From Clostridia bacterium (GTDB lineage Bacteria > Bacillota > Clostridia > UBA1212), in assembly GCA_017959965.1 (NCBI GenBank), contig JAGCZO010000161.1, positions 1-32,923 on the forward strand: a stretch of 32,923 bases of DNA. The letters are read 5' to 3'. Positions 1-8,102 of this stretch are shown in pieces. Every line of letters starts with the position of its first letter. The first letter of the stretch is position 1. Made by a program: the position numbers and the translations under genes. A model generated the notes under the pieces. That model did no database searches. It was not told the origin of the DNA and saw only the letters and a list, made by a program, of their open reading frames with translations.

Positions 1-29
1 GCCAATCCTTCCAGTACGTTAAGCAACAT
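1..29 (-). CDS. Possible 5' end of a gene leaving the window
   Basis: An ATG at 29-27 on the minus strand opens a frame reading MLLNVLEGLA to the window edge. A purine-rich stretch with GGGGA lies 8 nt upstream and could be its ribosome site. A good leftward promoter and two palindromes lie just upstream, so some leftward gene is expected here. Only ten residues are visible, so no function can be given and the exact start is uncertain. Confidence 0.3.
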
Positions 30-45
30 GACTTAGTCCCCGCCT

Positions 46-65
46 TTGTTAGCCGTAGCTAACAA
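46..65. promoter_or_regulatory. Palindromic operator-like site, copy 1
   Basis: TTGTTAGC-CGTA-GCTAACAA is a perfect 8+8 inverted repeat with a 4-bp centre. An almost identical copy lies at 125-144, with centres 79 bp apart. This copy lies between the promoter at 144-172 and the possible start codon at 29. It could be a DNA operator for a dimeric repressor or, in the transcript, a small stem-loop just ahead of the ribosome site. The regulator cannot be named from the sequence. Confidence 0.6.
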
Positions 66-124
66 GTTGTTTAAATAATATAGAGCAGTCGCTCTGATCC
101 GATTGTAAATTTTGCAAGCGGCTT

Positions 125-144
125 TTGTTAGCCGCCGCTAACAA
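125..144. promoter_or_regulatory. Palindromic operator-like site, copy 2
   Basis: TTGTTAGC-CGCC-GCTAACAA has the same 8-bp arms as copy 1; only the 4-bp centre differs. The site abuts the -10 box (144-149) of the leftward promoter and covers the expected transcription start. That is the classic place for a repressor to block RNA polymerase. The GTTAG/CTAAC core loosely recalls sites of metal-responsive DtxR-family regulators, but the arm spacing differs, so this is only a suggestion. Confidence 0.65.
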
Positions 145-172
145 GTATATAGCCGTCATTGTTTTTTGTCAA
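144..172 (-). promoter_or_regulatory. Leftward sigma-A promoter
   Basis: On the minus strand TTGACA (172-167) is followed after exactly 17 bp by TATACT (149-144), a near-consensus housekeeping promoter. It points to the left edge and overlaps palindrome copy 2. The leader to the possible ATG at 29 would be about 110 nt. The rest of 173-291 is AT-rich and holds no gene or convincing terminator that I can see. Confidence 0.75.
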
Positions 173-291
173 TAGAAATAATCGTTTTTTTAAGGAATTA
201 TTAAAAAAAGAAATGCAGTCCGTAATAAACAAAAGGTTGCGGCTTGTGAGAGAATACTAAACGAAATAATTTGAATGTATAGAGTGATAAT

Positions 292-1122
292 TCAATAAAG
301 ATAACTGAAAAGCGAAAGCTCATTTGGCAGGAACACAAGCATTAATATGATCGACGAAGCAAAAGCAAGTGTGATCAGAGTCAGGATCAGATCGGCAGAC
401 GAAAACTTCAGTATCTTATATCTTGTTCTGTTCTTGCCGCCTCTGTAGCAGCGGGATTCCATTGCCGTGGAGAGGTCCTCTGCGCTCTTAAAAGCCGCAA
501 TAAACAAAGGTATAAGAACAGGAATGTAGCTTTTGACTTTTTTGAAAACGTTTCCAGAGTCAAAGTCCCCTCCCCTTGCAGCCTGAGCTTTTATGATCTT
601 ATCGGTCTCATCGGCAAAGGTAGGAATGAATCTTAATGCGATGCTCATCATCATTGCCAATTCATGGACCGGGACCTTGATCACTGATAAAGGTCTTAAA
701 AGAGATTCTATTCCGTCTGTTATCGCAACGGGAGTGGAAGTATAAGTAAGAAGCGAAGCGGAAATTATGAGCAATGTAACTCTGAGGATGGTTTTTATAC
801 TCATGGAGATGGCTTCGTAATATATAGGCTTCGTACCTATCATAAAAGCTACGTTTTCGCCTTTATAAAGGAAAAAATTGAAAAGTGCTGTTACGAAAAG
901 GATCACAAGGATCGCTTTCAGGCTTTGAAATACGAATTTAAACGAAACTCGGGAAGCTATGAAGCAGCCGATGACAAATACAGCAGCGACAGCGTATTCT
1001 ATCCAGTTTTTGCAAAGCAGAACAAAGACCATCATAAGTATCGTCCAGATGATCTTGGTCCTTGGGTCGGATCTGTGGAAAAGGGAATTGCCGGGTACGA
1101 ATCTTCCGAGGGATATCTTCAT
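292..1122 (-). CDS. ecfT: ECF transporter transmembrane protein EcfT
   Basis: This is the membrane scaffold of an energy-coupling-factor vitamin/metal importer. It couples the ATPases EcfA1/EcfA2 to exchangeable substrate-binding S components. The 276-residue protein has several hydrophobic segments and the two cytoplasmic coupling motifs of the family, AQAARGGDF and AMESRCYRGG, each with the Ala-Arg-Gly or Ala-x-Glu-Ser-Arg core that contacts the ATPases. Its ATG overlaps the ecfA2 stop as ATGA, so the two are probably translationally coupled. No S-component gene lies nearby, which suggests a shared group II module serving several unlinked S proteins. It is the last gene of the ruv-ecf run. 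Confidence 0.93.
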   Translation of the reverse strand: MKISLGRFVPGNSLFHRSDPRTKIIWTILMMVFVLLCKNWIEYAVAAVFVIGCFIASRVSFKFVFQSLKAILVILFVTALFNFFLYKGENVAFMIGTKPIYYEAISMSIKTILRVTLLIISASLLTYTSTPVAITDGIESLLRPLSVIKVPVHELAMMMSIALRFIPTFADETDKIIKAQAARGGDFDSGNVFKKVKSYIPVLIPLFIAAFKSAEDLSTAMESRCYRGGKNRTRYKILKFSSADLILTLITLAFASSIILMLVFLPNELSLFSYLY

Positions 1123-1973
1123 TGGACCAGCCTCCCTTCAGAGATCAGTTTTTCAATAAGAGCCTTGCCCTGAGCCTTAGTGGTAACGACGGGAAGGGAA
1201 AGTCCGGATCTTTCGGAAAAAGCTCTGAACATTTTAGTGATCTCTGGTATATCAAGTCCCAAAGAGCCGATAAGCACCGGATCCGAAAAGATCTGCTCAG
1301 GAGTTCCGTCAAGAGCGATCCTGCCCTTGTTCATAACAATAACTCTTCCCGCGGTCTCGGCAACGTCATCCATGCTGTGAGAAATAAGGATCACGGTGAC
1401 GCCCTTCGCATTAAGCTGCTTTAAAAGGTCCAGCATCTCCCTGCGGCCTTTCGGATCAAGGCCTGATGCGGGTTCGTCAAGGAGAAGATATTCAGGTTCT
1501 GAAACAAGTACTCCGCATAAAGCGGCTCTTCTTTTCTCGCCGCCGGAAAGCTCAAATACCGAGCTCTCAAAAAGGCCTGCGTCAAGGCCCACAAGCTTGG
1601 CGGCCTTCTCGATACGTTCCTTTGTTTCTTCCTCGGTCAAGCCGAACCTTTTAAGACCGAAGGCAATATCTTTATAGACAGTATCGGCAAACAACTGATG
1701 CTCGGGATACTGGAATACAAATCCCACTTTTTTTCTTATGTCATAGAGATTCTTTTTGACGATCTTTTCACCGTCAACGTATATCTCACCCTCTGTGGCG
1801 GTCAGAAGTCCGTTGAAATGCTGCAGGAGCGTTGATTTTCCTGAGCCTGTGTGGCCGATAACAGCCACGAACTCTCCTTTATTGATCTCAAGATCGATAT
1901 CGGAAAGAGCCTTCTTTTCAAAAGGAGTCTTTGGCATGTATGTGAAATTCAGATTTTTTACAACTATCGACAT
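1119..1973 (-). CDS. ecfA2: ECF transporter ATPase EcfA2
   Basis: This is one of the two nucleotide-binding subunits of the ECF importer. The Walker A region GHTGSGKSTLLQHFNGLL is typical of the A2 paralogue. The Q-loop (FVFQYPEHQLF), signature LSGGEKRRAAL, Walker B with catalytic Glu (LLLDEPASGLD) and switch His (LISHSMDD) are all present, so it should be catalytically competent. The ATG lies 6 bp after the ecfA1 stop and the gene overlaps ecfT by 4 bp. Length (284 aa) is normal. Confidence 0.93.
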   Translation of the reverse strand: MSIVVKNLNFTYMPKTPFEKKALSDIDLEINKGEFVAVIGHTGSGKSTLLQHFNGLLTATEGEIYVDGEKIVKKNLYDIRKKVGFVFQYPEHQLFADTVYKDIAFGLKRFGLTEEETKERIEKAAKLVGLDAGLFESSVFELSGGEKRRAALCGVLVSEPEYLLLDEPASGLDPKGRREMLDLLKQLNAKGVTVILISHSMDDVAETAGRVIVMNKGRIALDGTPEQIFSDPVLIGSLGLDIPEITKMFRAFSERSGLSLPVVTTKAQGKALIEKLISEGRLVQ

Positions 1974-1979
1974 TCTATA

Positions 1980-2909
1980 TTACCCGCCAAAGTTCCAGTT
2001 AAATTTATTCATCAAGGCCTCTACGCCCTGTTCGGGGGAGAGGACCGTCATCCCGAAATCATAATTTTCTATGGACTCAAAAACCCCTGCCGCCGGAGGC
2101 AGTTCAAGGGAAAGCTCGGATATAAGTTTCTTGTCGGAAAAGATATCCGCTGGAGAGCCCTCTTTAACGATCCTGCCCTTATCCATCACGATAACGTTGT
2201 CGGCATCCACGATCTCATCCATGTGATGAGTTATCAAAACAACGGTGATATGCTCCTCTTTATTGAGTTTTTTAATAATATCCATAACGCTTTGCCTGCC
2301 CTTGGGGTCAAGCATTGCCGTTGACTCGTCAAATACGATGCAGGCAGGCTTCATCGCGATAATGCCTGCGATTGAGACTCTCTGTTTCTGGCCTCCGGAA
2401 AGAAGATGTGGTTCACTTTGGCGCAGGTCGGAAATGCCGCAGACAGCCAATGCCTCGTCGACTCTTCTGATCATTTCATCTCTCGGCACGCCAATGTTCT
2501 CAAGGCCGAAAGCAACGTCATCCTCCACGGAGGTCGCGATGATCTGGTTGTCCGGATTCTGGAAAACGATACCGACAAGCCTTCTCACTTCCCAGATATC
2601 TGTGTCATTCTTAGTGTCAAAGCCTGCGGAAATAACTGTCCCTTTGCCTGGAACAAGAAGTCCGTTCATAAGCTTCGCCAACGTGGATTTTCCTGAACCG
2701 TTGTTTCCTATAATACAGACAAATTCACCTGAGCCGACGGAAAAGAAGACGTTTTCGACAGCGTTCTTGCGCTTTCTTGGCATATGAGTATCGGAGGCAG
2801 CTGTTTCGTCCACCTGGGATCCGTTGTCTGCAGCCGTATCCGTATCATCGTCAAAATAGGAAAAAGTGACATTCTGAAATATTATAAAGTCTTTATTTGT
2901 CGTCTCCAT
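1980..2909 (-). CDS. ecfA1: ECF transporter ATPase EcfA1
   Basis: This is the second ECF ATPase, pairing with EcfA2. Walker A ([18 protein letters not shown]), Q-loop (VFQNPDNQI), [13 protein letters not shown] and switch His (LITHHMDE) are intact. The Walker B end reads [11 protein letters not shown], as is usual for A1. I start it at METTNKDF (2909): homology begins there, and an upstream in-frame start would lie further inside ruvB. It still overlaps the ruvB 3' end by 17 nt. Oddity: about 30 residues (roughly 19-48) rich in Asp, Thr and Ala and ending in MPRKRK separate the first two beta strands, where most homologues have a short turn. Confidence 0.92.
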   Translation of the reverse strand: METTNKDFIIFQNVTFSYFDDDTDTAADNGSQVDETAASDTHMPRKRKNAVENVFFSVGSGEFVCIIGNNGSGKSTLAKLMNGLLVPGKGTVISAGFDTKNDTDIWEVRRLVGIVFQNPDNQIIATSVEDDVAFGLENIGVPRDEMIRRVDEALAVCGISDLRQSEPHLLSGGQKQRVSIAGIIAMKPACIVFDESTAMLDPKGRQSVMDIIKKLNKEEHITVVLITHHMDEIVDADNVIVMDKGRIVKEGSPADIFSDKKLISELSLELPPAAGVFESIENYDFGMTVLSPEQGVEALMNKFNWNFGG

Positions 2910-3903
2910 TATATGGTATTTCCATATGCTTGTATGCGCCCTCTGTGGCAACACGTCCTCTCGGGGTCTTGTTTATATAGCCAAGCTGAATAAGGTAAGG
3001 CTCGTAGATATCTTCAATGGTGGAAACATCCTCGCCTGTCGCCGCGGAAAGAGTGTCCAGTCCCACAGGACCGCCTCCGAATTTTACGATAATGGTGCTC
3101 AGAAGGTTCCTGTCAACGTTATCAAGACCGATCTCGTCGATATCAAGAGCCTTAAGCGCAGTCGCAGCGATATTTTCCGTAATAATAGGCTCGCCAAGTA
3201 CTTCCGCAAAGTCCCTTGCTCTTTTAACCAGACGGTTGGCGATCCTGGGGGTGCCTCTTGATCTCTTGGCGATCTCATATGCGCCCTCCTCGCTGATGGA
3301 AGACTTAAGGATCGAAGCTGTACGTCTAACGATAAGCATGAGCTCCTCGGGCGTATACAGCTCAAGTCTGTTTATAATACCGAATCTGTCACGGAGAGGA
3401 GCGGAAAGAAGTCCGGCCCTTGTGGTGGCGCCGATAAGAGTGAATTTCGGAAGGTCAAGTCTGAGGGACCTGGCCGAGGGACCCTTGCCCATGATGATAT
3501 CGAAGGAAAAATCCTCCATGGCAGGGTAAAGGATCTCCTCAACGGATTTGTTGAGGCGGTGTATCTCGTCGATAAACAGGACGTCCATCTCGTTGAGATT
3601 TGTCAATATGCCCGCAATGTCGGCCGCCTTCTCAATGGCGGGACCTGAGGTGATCCTGATATTGACACCCATTTCCGAAGCGATAATACCCGCCAATGTG
3701 GTCTTGCCGAGTCCGGGAGGACCGTATAGAAGAACGTGGTCTAAAGACTCGCCCCGCTTTTTGGCGGCACCTATAAATATCTTCAGATTTTCCTTGACCT
3801 TGCTCTGCCCGATATATTCCTCAAAACGCCTTGGCCTTATGGAAGCTTCAAAATCGTCGTCCGGCAAATATTCGCCTGTTGTAATTCTACCGTTTTCGTC
3901 CAA
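2893..3903 (-). CDS. ruvB: Holliday junction branch-migration ATPase RuvB
   Basis: This is the hexameric AAA+ motor that drives branch migration of Holliday junctions with RuvA. It shows Walker [13 protein letters not shown], Walker [13 protein letters not shown], the sensor/arginine-finger region [18 protein letters not shown], sensor 2 [19 protein letters not shown], and a C-terminal winged helix ([16 protein letters not shown] onward). Length (336 aa) is standard. The start codon is TTG at 3903-3901, preceded by AAAGGTG at 7-nt spacing. No better ATG gives a full N terminus. It lies 39 bp after ruvA and overlaps ecfA1. Confidence 0.96.
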   Translation of the reverse strand: MDENGRITTGEYLPDDDFEASIRPRRFEEYIGQSKVKENLKIFIGAAKKRGESLDHVLLYGPPGLGKTTLAGIIASEMGVNIRITSGPAIEKAADIAGILTNLNEMDVLFIDEIHRLNKSVEEILYPAMEDFSFDIIMGKGPSARSLRLDLPKFTLIGATTRAGLLSAPLRDRFGIINRLELYTPEELMLIVRRTASILKSSISEEGAYEIAKRSRGTPRIANRLVKRARDFAEVLGEPIITENIAATALKALDIDEIGLDNVDRNLLSTIIVKFGGGPVGLDTLSAATGEDVSTIEDIYEPYLIQLGYINKTPRGRVATEGAYKHMEIPYNGDDK

Positions 3904-3942
3904 TTTAGTTCACCTTTAACAAAAATACATGAAGATCAATGA

Positions 3943-4545
3943 TCAGACCGAAAGAGACGCCTTGACGATATCCTCAAGGGCCATGCCTTCCTTGTAAACA
4001 CTGGCAACTATCGCCCTGGCCTTAGCCGGGTTATGGCCTAGAACTATCAGCGCTTCAACCGCGTCCTCAAACACCGGATCCTTGCCGAACAAAGCGTTTC
4101 CGGAAACCTTTACCTCTGCCTGAGGCAAGTCTTCTGTCTGAACAGAGCCTACGAGCCTGTCCTTAAGCTCAAGAACGATCCTCTGGGCAAGCTTTGGACC
4201 GATTCCTTTGACCTTAGAAAGAAGCTTGTGATTTCCCGTTACGACAGCCGCGGAAAAATCGGAGACGGATATCTGGGAGAGCACAGATATCGCTACCTTG
4301 GGACCCACACCGTTTACGTTGATGAGCTCCTTAAATATTCTCAGCTCGCTTAAGGTCAGAAAGCCGTATAAAGAGATGTCGTCCTCCTTGACCGAAAGAT
4401 AAGTGAAAAATTTAACGTTTTCACCCTCCTCGCAGCCTGCGGCGGACGTCTGGGATGTAAATATTTTAAATCCTACGCCGTTTACGTCCACGACGACGCT
4501 CTCGCTGTCTTTTCCGGCGACAAAGCCTTTTATAAACTCAAACAA
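3943..4545 (-). CDS. ruvA: Holliday junction DNA-binding protein RuvA
   Basis: RuvA binds four-way junctions as a tetramer and loads RuvB. The 200-residue protein has the N-terminal OB fold, two helix-hairpin-helix elements (NVNGVGPKVA and KVKGIGPKLAQRIVLELKDR), and the C-terminal RuvB-binding domain (AVEALIVLGHNPAKAR). The start is TTG at 4545-4543, with a strong AAAGGAG seven nt upstream. It lies 15 bp after the ruvC stop. Like ruvB, it therefore uses a TTG start. Confidence 0.95.
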   Translation of the reverse strand: MFEFIKGFVAGKDSESVVVDVNGVGFKIFTSQTSAAGCEEGENVKFFTYLSVKEDDISLYGFLTLSELRIFKELINVNGVGPKVAISVLSQISVSDFSAAVVTGNHKLLSKVKGIGPKLAQRIVLELKDRLVGSVQTEDLPQAEVKVSGNALFGKDPVFEDAVEALIVLGHNPAKARAIVASVYKEGMALEDIVKASLSV

Positions 4546-4560
4546 TGAAGTTCTCCTTTC

Positions 4561-5046
4561 CTATACTCTTTCCGCGGTGATCATTGAGTGGGCGTGGCAG
4601 ATGGCTATTGCCAATGCGTCAGCCGCGTCGTCAGGTCTCGGAATAGAAGGCAAATTAAGTATTGCCTTGACCATCTGCTGTACCTGTCTTTTTTCAGCCC
4701 TTCCGTAGCCTACGATGTTCTGCTTTACCTGGAGAGGAGTATATTCATAGCACGGAAGACCGGCTTTGGTGCAGGCGAGCATTGCCACGCCTCTACCGTG
4801 GGCGGCCATGATGGCGGTCTTGGCGTTGTTGTTGAAAAACAGCTCCTCGATGGCCATGCAGTCGGGCCTGTACTTCTCGATAGTCTCAGAGAGTTTGTCG
4901 TAGATCGACTGAAGCCTTGAGGAAAAAAGCTCGGATTTATCGGTGCTCACAACGCCGTAATCAATGACCTTGAATTTGTTGCCGATATATTCAACTACTC
5001 CGTAACCCGTGATGGCAAATCCGGGATCTATGCCGAGAATAATCAT
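4561..5046 (-). CDS. ruvC: Holliday junction resolvase RuvC
   Basis: This RNase H-fold endonuclease cuts Holliday junctions symmetrically. The four acidic active-site positions are present: Asp in [14 protein letters not shown], Glu in [15 protein letters not shown], and two Asp in [16 protein letters not shown]. Length (161 aa) is usual. The ATG lies 9 bp after the stop of the upstream glycoside hydrolase. The region before it has only a weak ribosome site, so translation may depend on coupling to that gene. Confidence 0.95.
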   Translation of the reverse strand: MIILGIDPGFAITGYGVVEYIGNKFKVIDYGVVSTDKSELFSSRLQSIYDKLSETIEKYRPDCMAIEELFFNNNAKTAIMAAHGRGVAMLACTKAGLPCYEYTPLQVKQNIVGYGRAEKRQVQQMVKAILNLPSIPRPDDAADALAIAICHAHSMITAERV

Positions 5047-5055
5047 GATCTGTTA

Positions 5056-8040
5056 TCACTTAAGCTCTATATCGGCTCCGTATCTTACAAAGGCATATCT
5101 GGGGCTGTAAAGCGGGCACTGTCCGTCTTTCCACATATTTTCAAGAGAGAAAGTTACGGGACCAACGCTGTAGGGTTCCGGATCCGCGAAATGATGAGGT
5201 CCCAGAAGGTTTCTGTTGGAATTGCAGAAGGTTACAGTAAGCAGGTTTTTGCCCTTCTTAAGGAATTCACCGATGTCGCAATGGTCTGTGAACATCAGCT
5301 GTTTGACGAATTTCCCGTTGACCGAAACGTCGGCGTAAGCGTATCTGCCCTTCACCCAGAGGACCTTGCCTTCTCCGCTGTAATCGAATTCTTTGGAAAC
5401 AGTGATCCTGCCGGCGAAGAACGGGAAGCCGTCTTCGGTAAGGTCGGATACGTTGGCAGTATCCGTCGATCTTTCAAGCGCGAAGCTGCCTGTATATTCA
5501 AGGCTGTTTCTGACGTTTGGCACGAATTCACTGTCGCAGGCAACCTTAAAATCGCCGAAAAGGTATACCGACTCAACCTCGGTATTAAAATTCAGACAGT
5601 TTCTCAAGGACTCCATAACGTTTCCGTAAAGGACCTCATAAACGTAAGGATCCTGGAAATAGCCGAAAGTGACTGTGATGTCATTGGCGCCTGTCTTAAG
5701 AAGCTTCGTTATATCGGATATCTTAAAGCTTCTGTCAAGCCAGTAGCCTTCCTCAAAGCCGATGTCCTTTCCGTTGACCTTGACGCTCTTATAGTTAAGA
5801 GGCTCCGCGGCAACCTTTACAAGCTTCGGTATTTCGTTAACGGTGAAGGAATATTTCACGGTTAGATCGCCTTCATAACGTTCTCTCAAGAGCTCGTCAA
5901 AGATCCTTATAATGGGCTTCTTTTCGTCAAACGAAGCGCCGCCGTCCTTTGAGATCTGTGCGAAGTCGAGGGTAAGAGCGTTGACCGGCTTTGTATCGAG
6001 CTTAAATAAGCCTGATATCTTCTGCCCCTCTTTGCTGCGGCAGGAAAGATCGTCCTCCTTGGCGGGGATTTCAGAAACTCCGGGATCTTCGATGAAAAGC
6101 CTGGATTTGCCGATTTCAAGGGAAATTTTAATAACAAGACCCTCTGGTGTCTTCTTAAAGTCTGCCTTGCGGACAGCTTTGCCGCCTACAAAATCATTCT
6201 GCTCAAGGAATATCTCGGAGACCCGGTCGGCATCCTTTAAGGTGATCGTAACGTCATCGTAATCGGAGGGGCTGACGTTGGCAACAAAATAAAGCTTGCC
6301 GAACTCAGTGTCCCTGGTCATCGATTTAACGCCTGAGAGGATACCGCCCTCTGGCGTCCTGACTGTGCAGGAAGCGTCCTTTTCGATATCGGAAACGGTA
6401 ACGTTAGGCCTAAGCCATGAAAGATCCGCGACCCTTCCGTCGATCCTTGTGGGCATACCGTCAAACAAAGCTATCTTTCCGCCCTGCTCCAGCAGCTTCT
6501 TGAGGAGGGACACAGTGGAGGAATCAAGAGTATAGATCTTCGGAAGCACAACGTAGTCGTAAGTCATGAGGCCGATCTTTAGCTTTCCGTTCTCAACTGA
6601 GCCGTGTCTTCTCATAATTGACTCGTCGCCGAAATGGTAGGAGATCTGCCTGTCGGAGAAATAGTTCATTATATTAACTATACCGTTGTCCAGCTCATCC
6701 GTGGTAGCTCTGTCCTCCTTGCGCTTGTAATTAAGATAGCAGCTGTGGATGGGATGGATAATGAGGCATTTAACGTTCTCATTGCCAAGAGAAAGAGTGA
6801 AGCCCAGGCGGTTATAATACTTAACAAAATCGCCGAAGGCGTCCTGCCAGGGAAGATGCTCAGAGTAGTTGGCGGGATAGTCTCTCTTTCTCTGACCCCT
6901 GATGGAGTAGGCGTAGAGGTGATGGCACATTATGTTGACGCCAGCGGAATACTGCAGATCGGCAATACGCTTAAGCTCCGTGGGTGAAACGTCCCAACCG
7001 CAGCAGGCAAAGGTCTCTGTGAGAACCTTCTTCTTGCCAAGCTGAGCAGCAACCGAGCCAAGCTGTTTCGGAGCAAGGTCAGTCTGAATGCCTCTCCCAA
7101 GATAGTCCATACCGGGCATATGCTCAAACTCGTAGAAAGGCATAACGCCGCCGCAGCACCACATCTGCATGTTAAGAGTTGATTCCTCGACAGCGTGGCC
7201 TGTAAGCTTTGCCCCGTTTTTTTCGCACCAGTCGTAGATCTGTTTTGCGAAGGCGTTCATGAAGAGGTCATGGATCAGGTAATAATAATCATATCTGAAT
7301 TCCATTGCCCCATCAAAATCAACGAACAGAGCAATAAGCTTTTCAAATACGTCATATCCGTATCTTTGCTTAAACCTATCGGGGATTATCTTGGACCAGG
7401 GGGTCTCATACCTGTAATACTGCGGCTCGTCGGTGAAAAAGCCTGGCATTGCCTTACCGAAATCATCGCCAAGTCTTGCTTTATAATCCTCATGAGTGAC
7501 TTTAATAAATTCTGCGATGACTTTTTCGTCAAGTACGTCAACGTAGGAAGGATCATAGTCAAGGACCACACTGTAATAAGTAACGCCGGAGTCATTTACG
7601 GGCCTGTCGACCCTTTTATAATTATCTCCGTCCTTAACATAAACGCCGAGGATCATCTTCTCGGGAGCAGGCTTATTAGTGATATCCGGGAATTCAGTGC
7701 TTTCAGAAAGCTTAAGAAATTCGGCAAAATTATAAGGATCGTTCAGCACCTTTCCTCCGCCGAAGCCGCTGGGCCATCCGTTTTCATCGTAAGCCCAGGA
7801 TTCCATGTCAAGCTTCTTTCCCTCGTCAACGCAGGCGTCAACACAGTCGAACCAGTCCTCAGACAGATAATCAGTCTCAAGGCCGCCTCTTGCATGCATA
7901 AAATAGCCTTTCATGCCAAGGTCGTGCATGACGTTGATCTGACGTCTCAATTCCTCGGGAACAAGCTTATCGTTCCAGCTCCAGAAAGGAATGCCGCCGT
8001 AATTGCTCTGGTTTTCTTTCACTTTTGAAATATAGTCCAT
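5056..8040 (-). CDS. Large cytoplasmic glycoside hydrolase, GH106/alpha-L-rhamnosidase-like
   Basis: A 994-residue protein with no signal peptide, so it probably acts in the cytosol on imported oligosaccharides. The N-terminal TIM-barrel-like region starts with GGIPFWSWNDKL, then GYFMHARGGLE and WAYDENGWPSGFGGG. Further conserved acidic patches are FFTDEPQYYR (Glu205) and VLTETFACCGW (Glu342), which are good candidates for catalytic carboxylates. The GVNIMCHHLYAYSIRG stretch also fits the barrel. The C-terminal third (from about residue 650) is beta-rich with a galactose-binding-like module. This pattern recalls GH106 and related clans; the substrate is not certain. SD AAAGGAG lies 6 nt before the ATG. 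Its place directly ahead of ruvC is unusual. Confidence 0.7.
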   Translation of the reverse strand: MDYISKVKENQSNYGGIPFWSWNDKLVPEELRRQINVMHDLGMKGYFMHARGGLETDYLSEDWFDCVDACVDEGKKLDMESWAYDENGWPSGFGGGKVLNDPYNFAEFLKLSESTEFPDITNKPAPEKMILGVYVKDGDNYKRVDRPVNDSGVTYYSVVLDYDPSYVDVLDEKVIAEFIKVTHEDYKARLGDDFGKAMPGFFTDEPQYYRYETPWSKIIPDRFKQRYGYDVFEKLIALFVDFDGAMEFRYDYYYLIHDLFMNAFAKQIYDWCEKNGAKLTGHAVEESTLNMQMWCCGGVMPFYEFEHMPGMDYLGRGIQTDLAPKQLGSVAAQLGKKKVLTETFACCGWDVSPTELKRIADLQYSAGVNIMCHHLYAYSIRGQRKRDYPANYSEHLPWQDAFGDFVKYYNRLGFTLSLGNENVKCLIIHPIHSCYLNYKRKEDRATTDELDNGIVNIMNYFSDRQISYHFGDESIMRRHGSVENGKLKIGLMTYDYVVLPKIYTLDSSTVSLLKKLLEQGGKIALFDGMPTRIDGRVADLSWLRPNVTVSDIEKDASCTVRTPEGGILSGVKSMTRDTEFGKLYFVANVSPSDYDDVTITLKDADRVSEIFLEQNDFVGGKAVRKADFKKTPEGLVIKISLEIGKSRLFIEDPGVSEIPAKEDDLSCRSKEGQKISGLFKLDTKPVNALTLDFAQISKDGGASFDEKKPIIRIFDELLRERYEGDLTVKYSFTVNEIPKLVKVAAEPLNYKSVKVNGKDIGFEEGYWLDRSFKISDITKLLKTGANDITVTFGYFQDPYVYEVLYGNVMESLRNCLNFNTEVESVYLFGDFKVACDSEFVPNVRNSLEYTGSFALERSTDTANVSDLTEDGFPFFAGRITVSKEFDYSGEGKVLWVKGRYAYADVSVNGKFVKQLMFTDHCDIGEFLKKGKNLLTVTFCNSNRNLLGPHHFADPEPYSVGPVTFSLENMWKDGQCPLYSPRYAFVRYGADIELK

Positions 8041-8102
8041 TATGTGCTCCTTTTCAGCCCCGAACAGGCTCGTTATGTAAGGCGATACAAGTATTAGTTA
8101 TA

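Noticed and set aside
185-210. TTTTTTAA...TTAAAAAA as the terminator of the ecfT run
   Set aside because: The stem is purely A/T and would be unstable; no GC-rich hairpin precedes the T run.
7195-8028. A 277-codon frame antisense to the glycoside hydrolase
   Set aside because: No ribosome site, no recognisable motif, and the sense strand is a clear enzyme.
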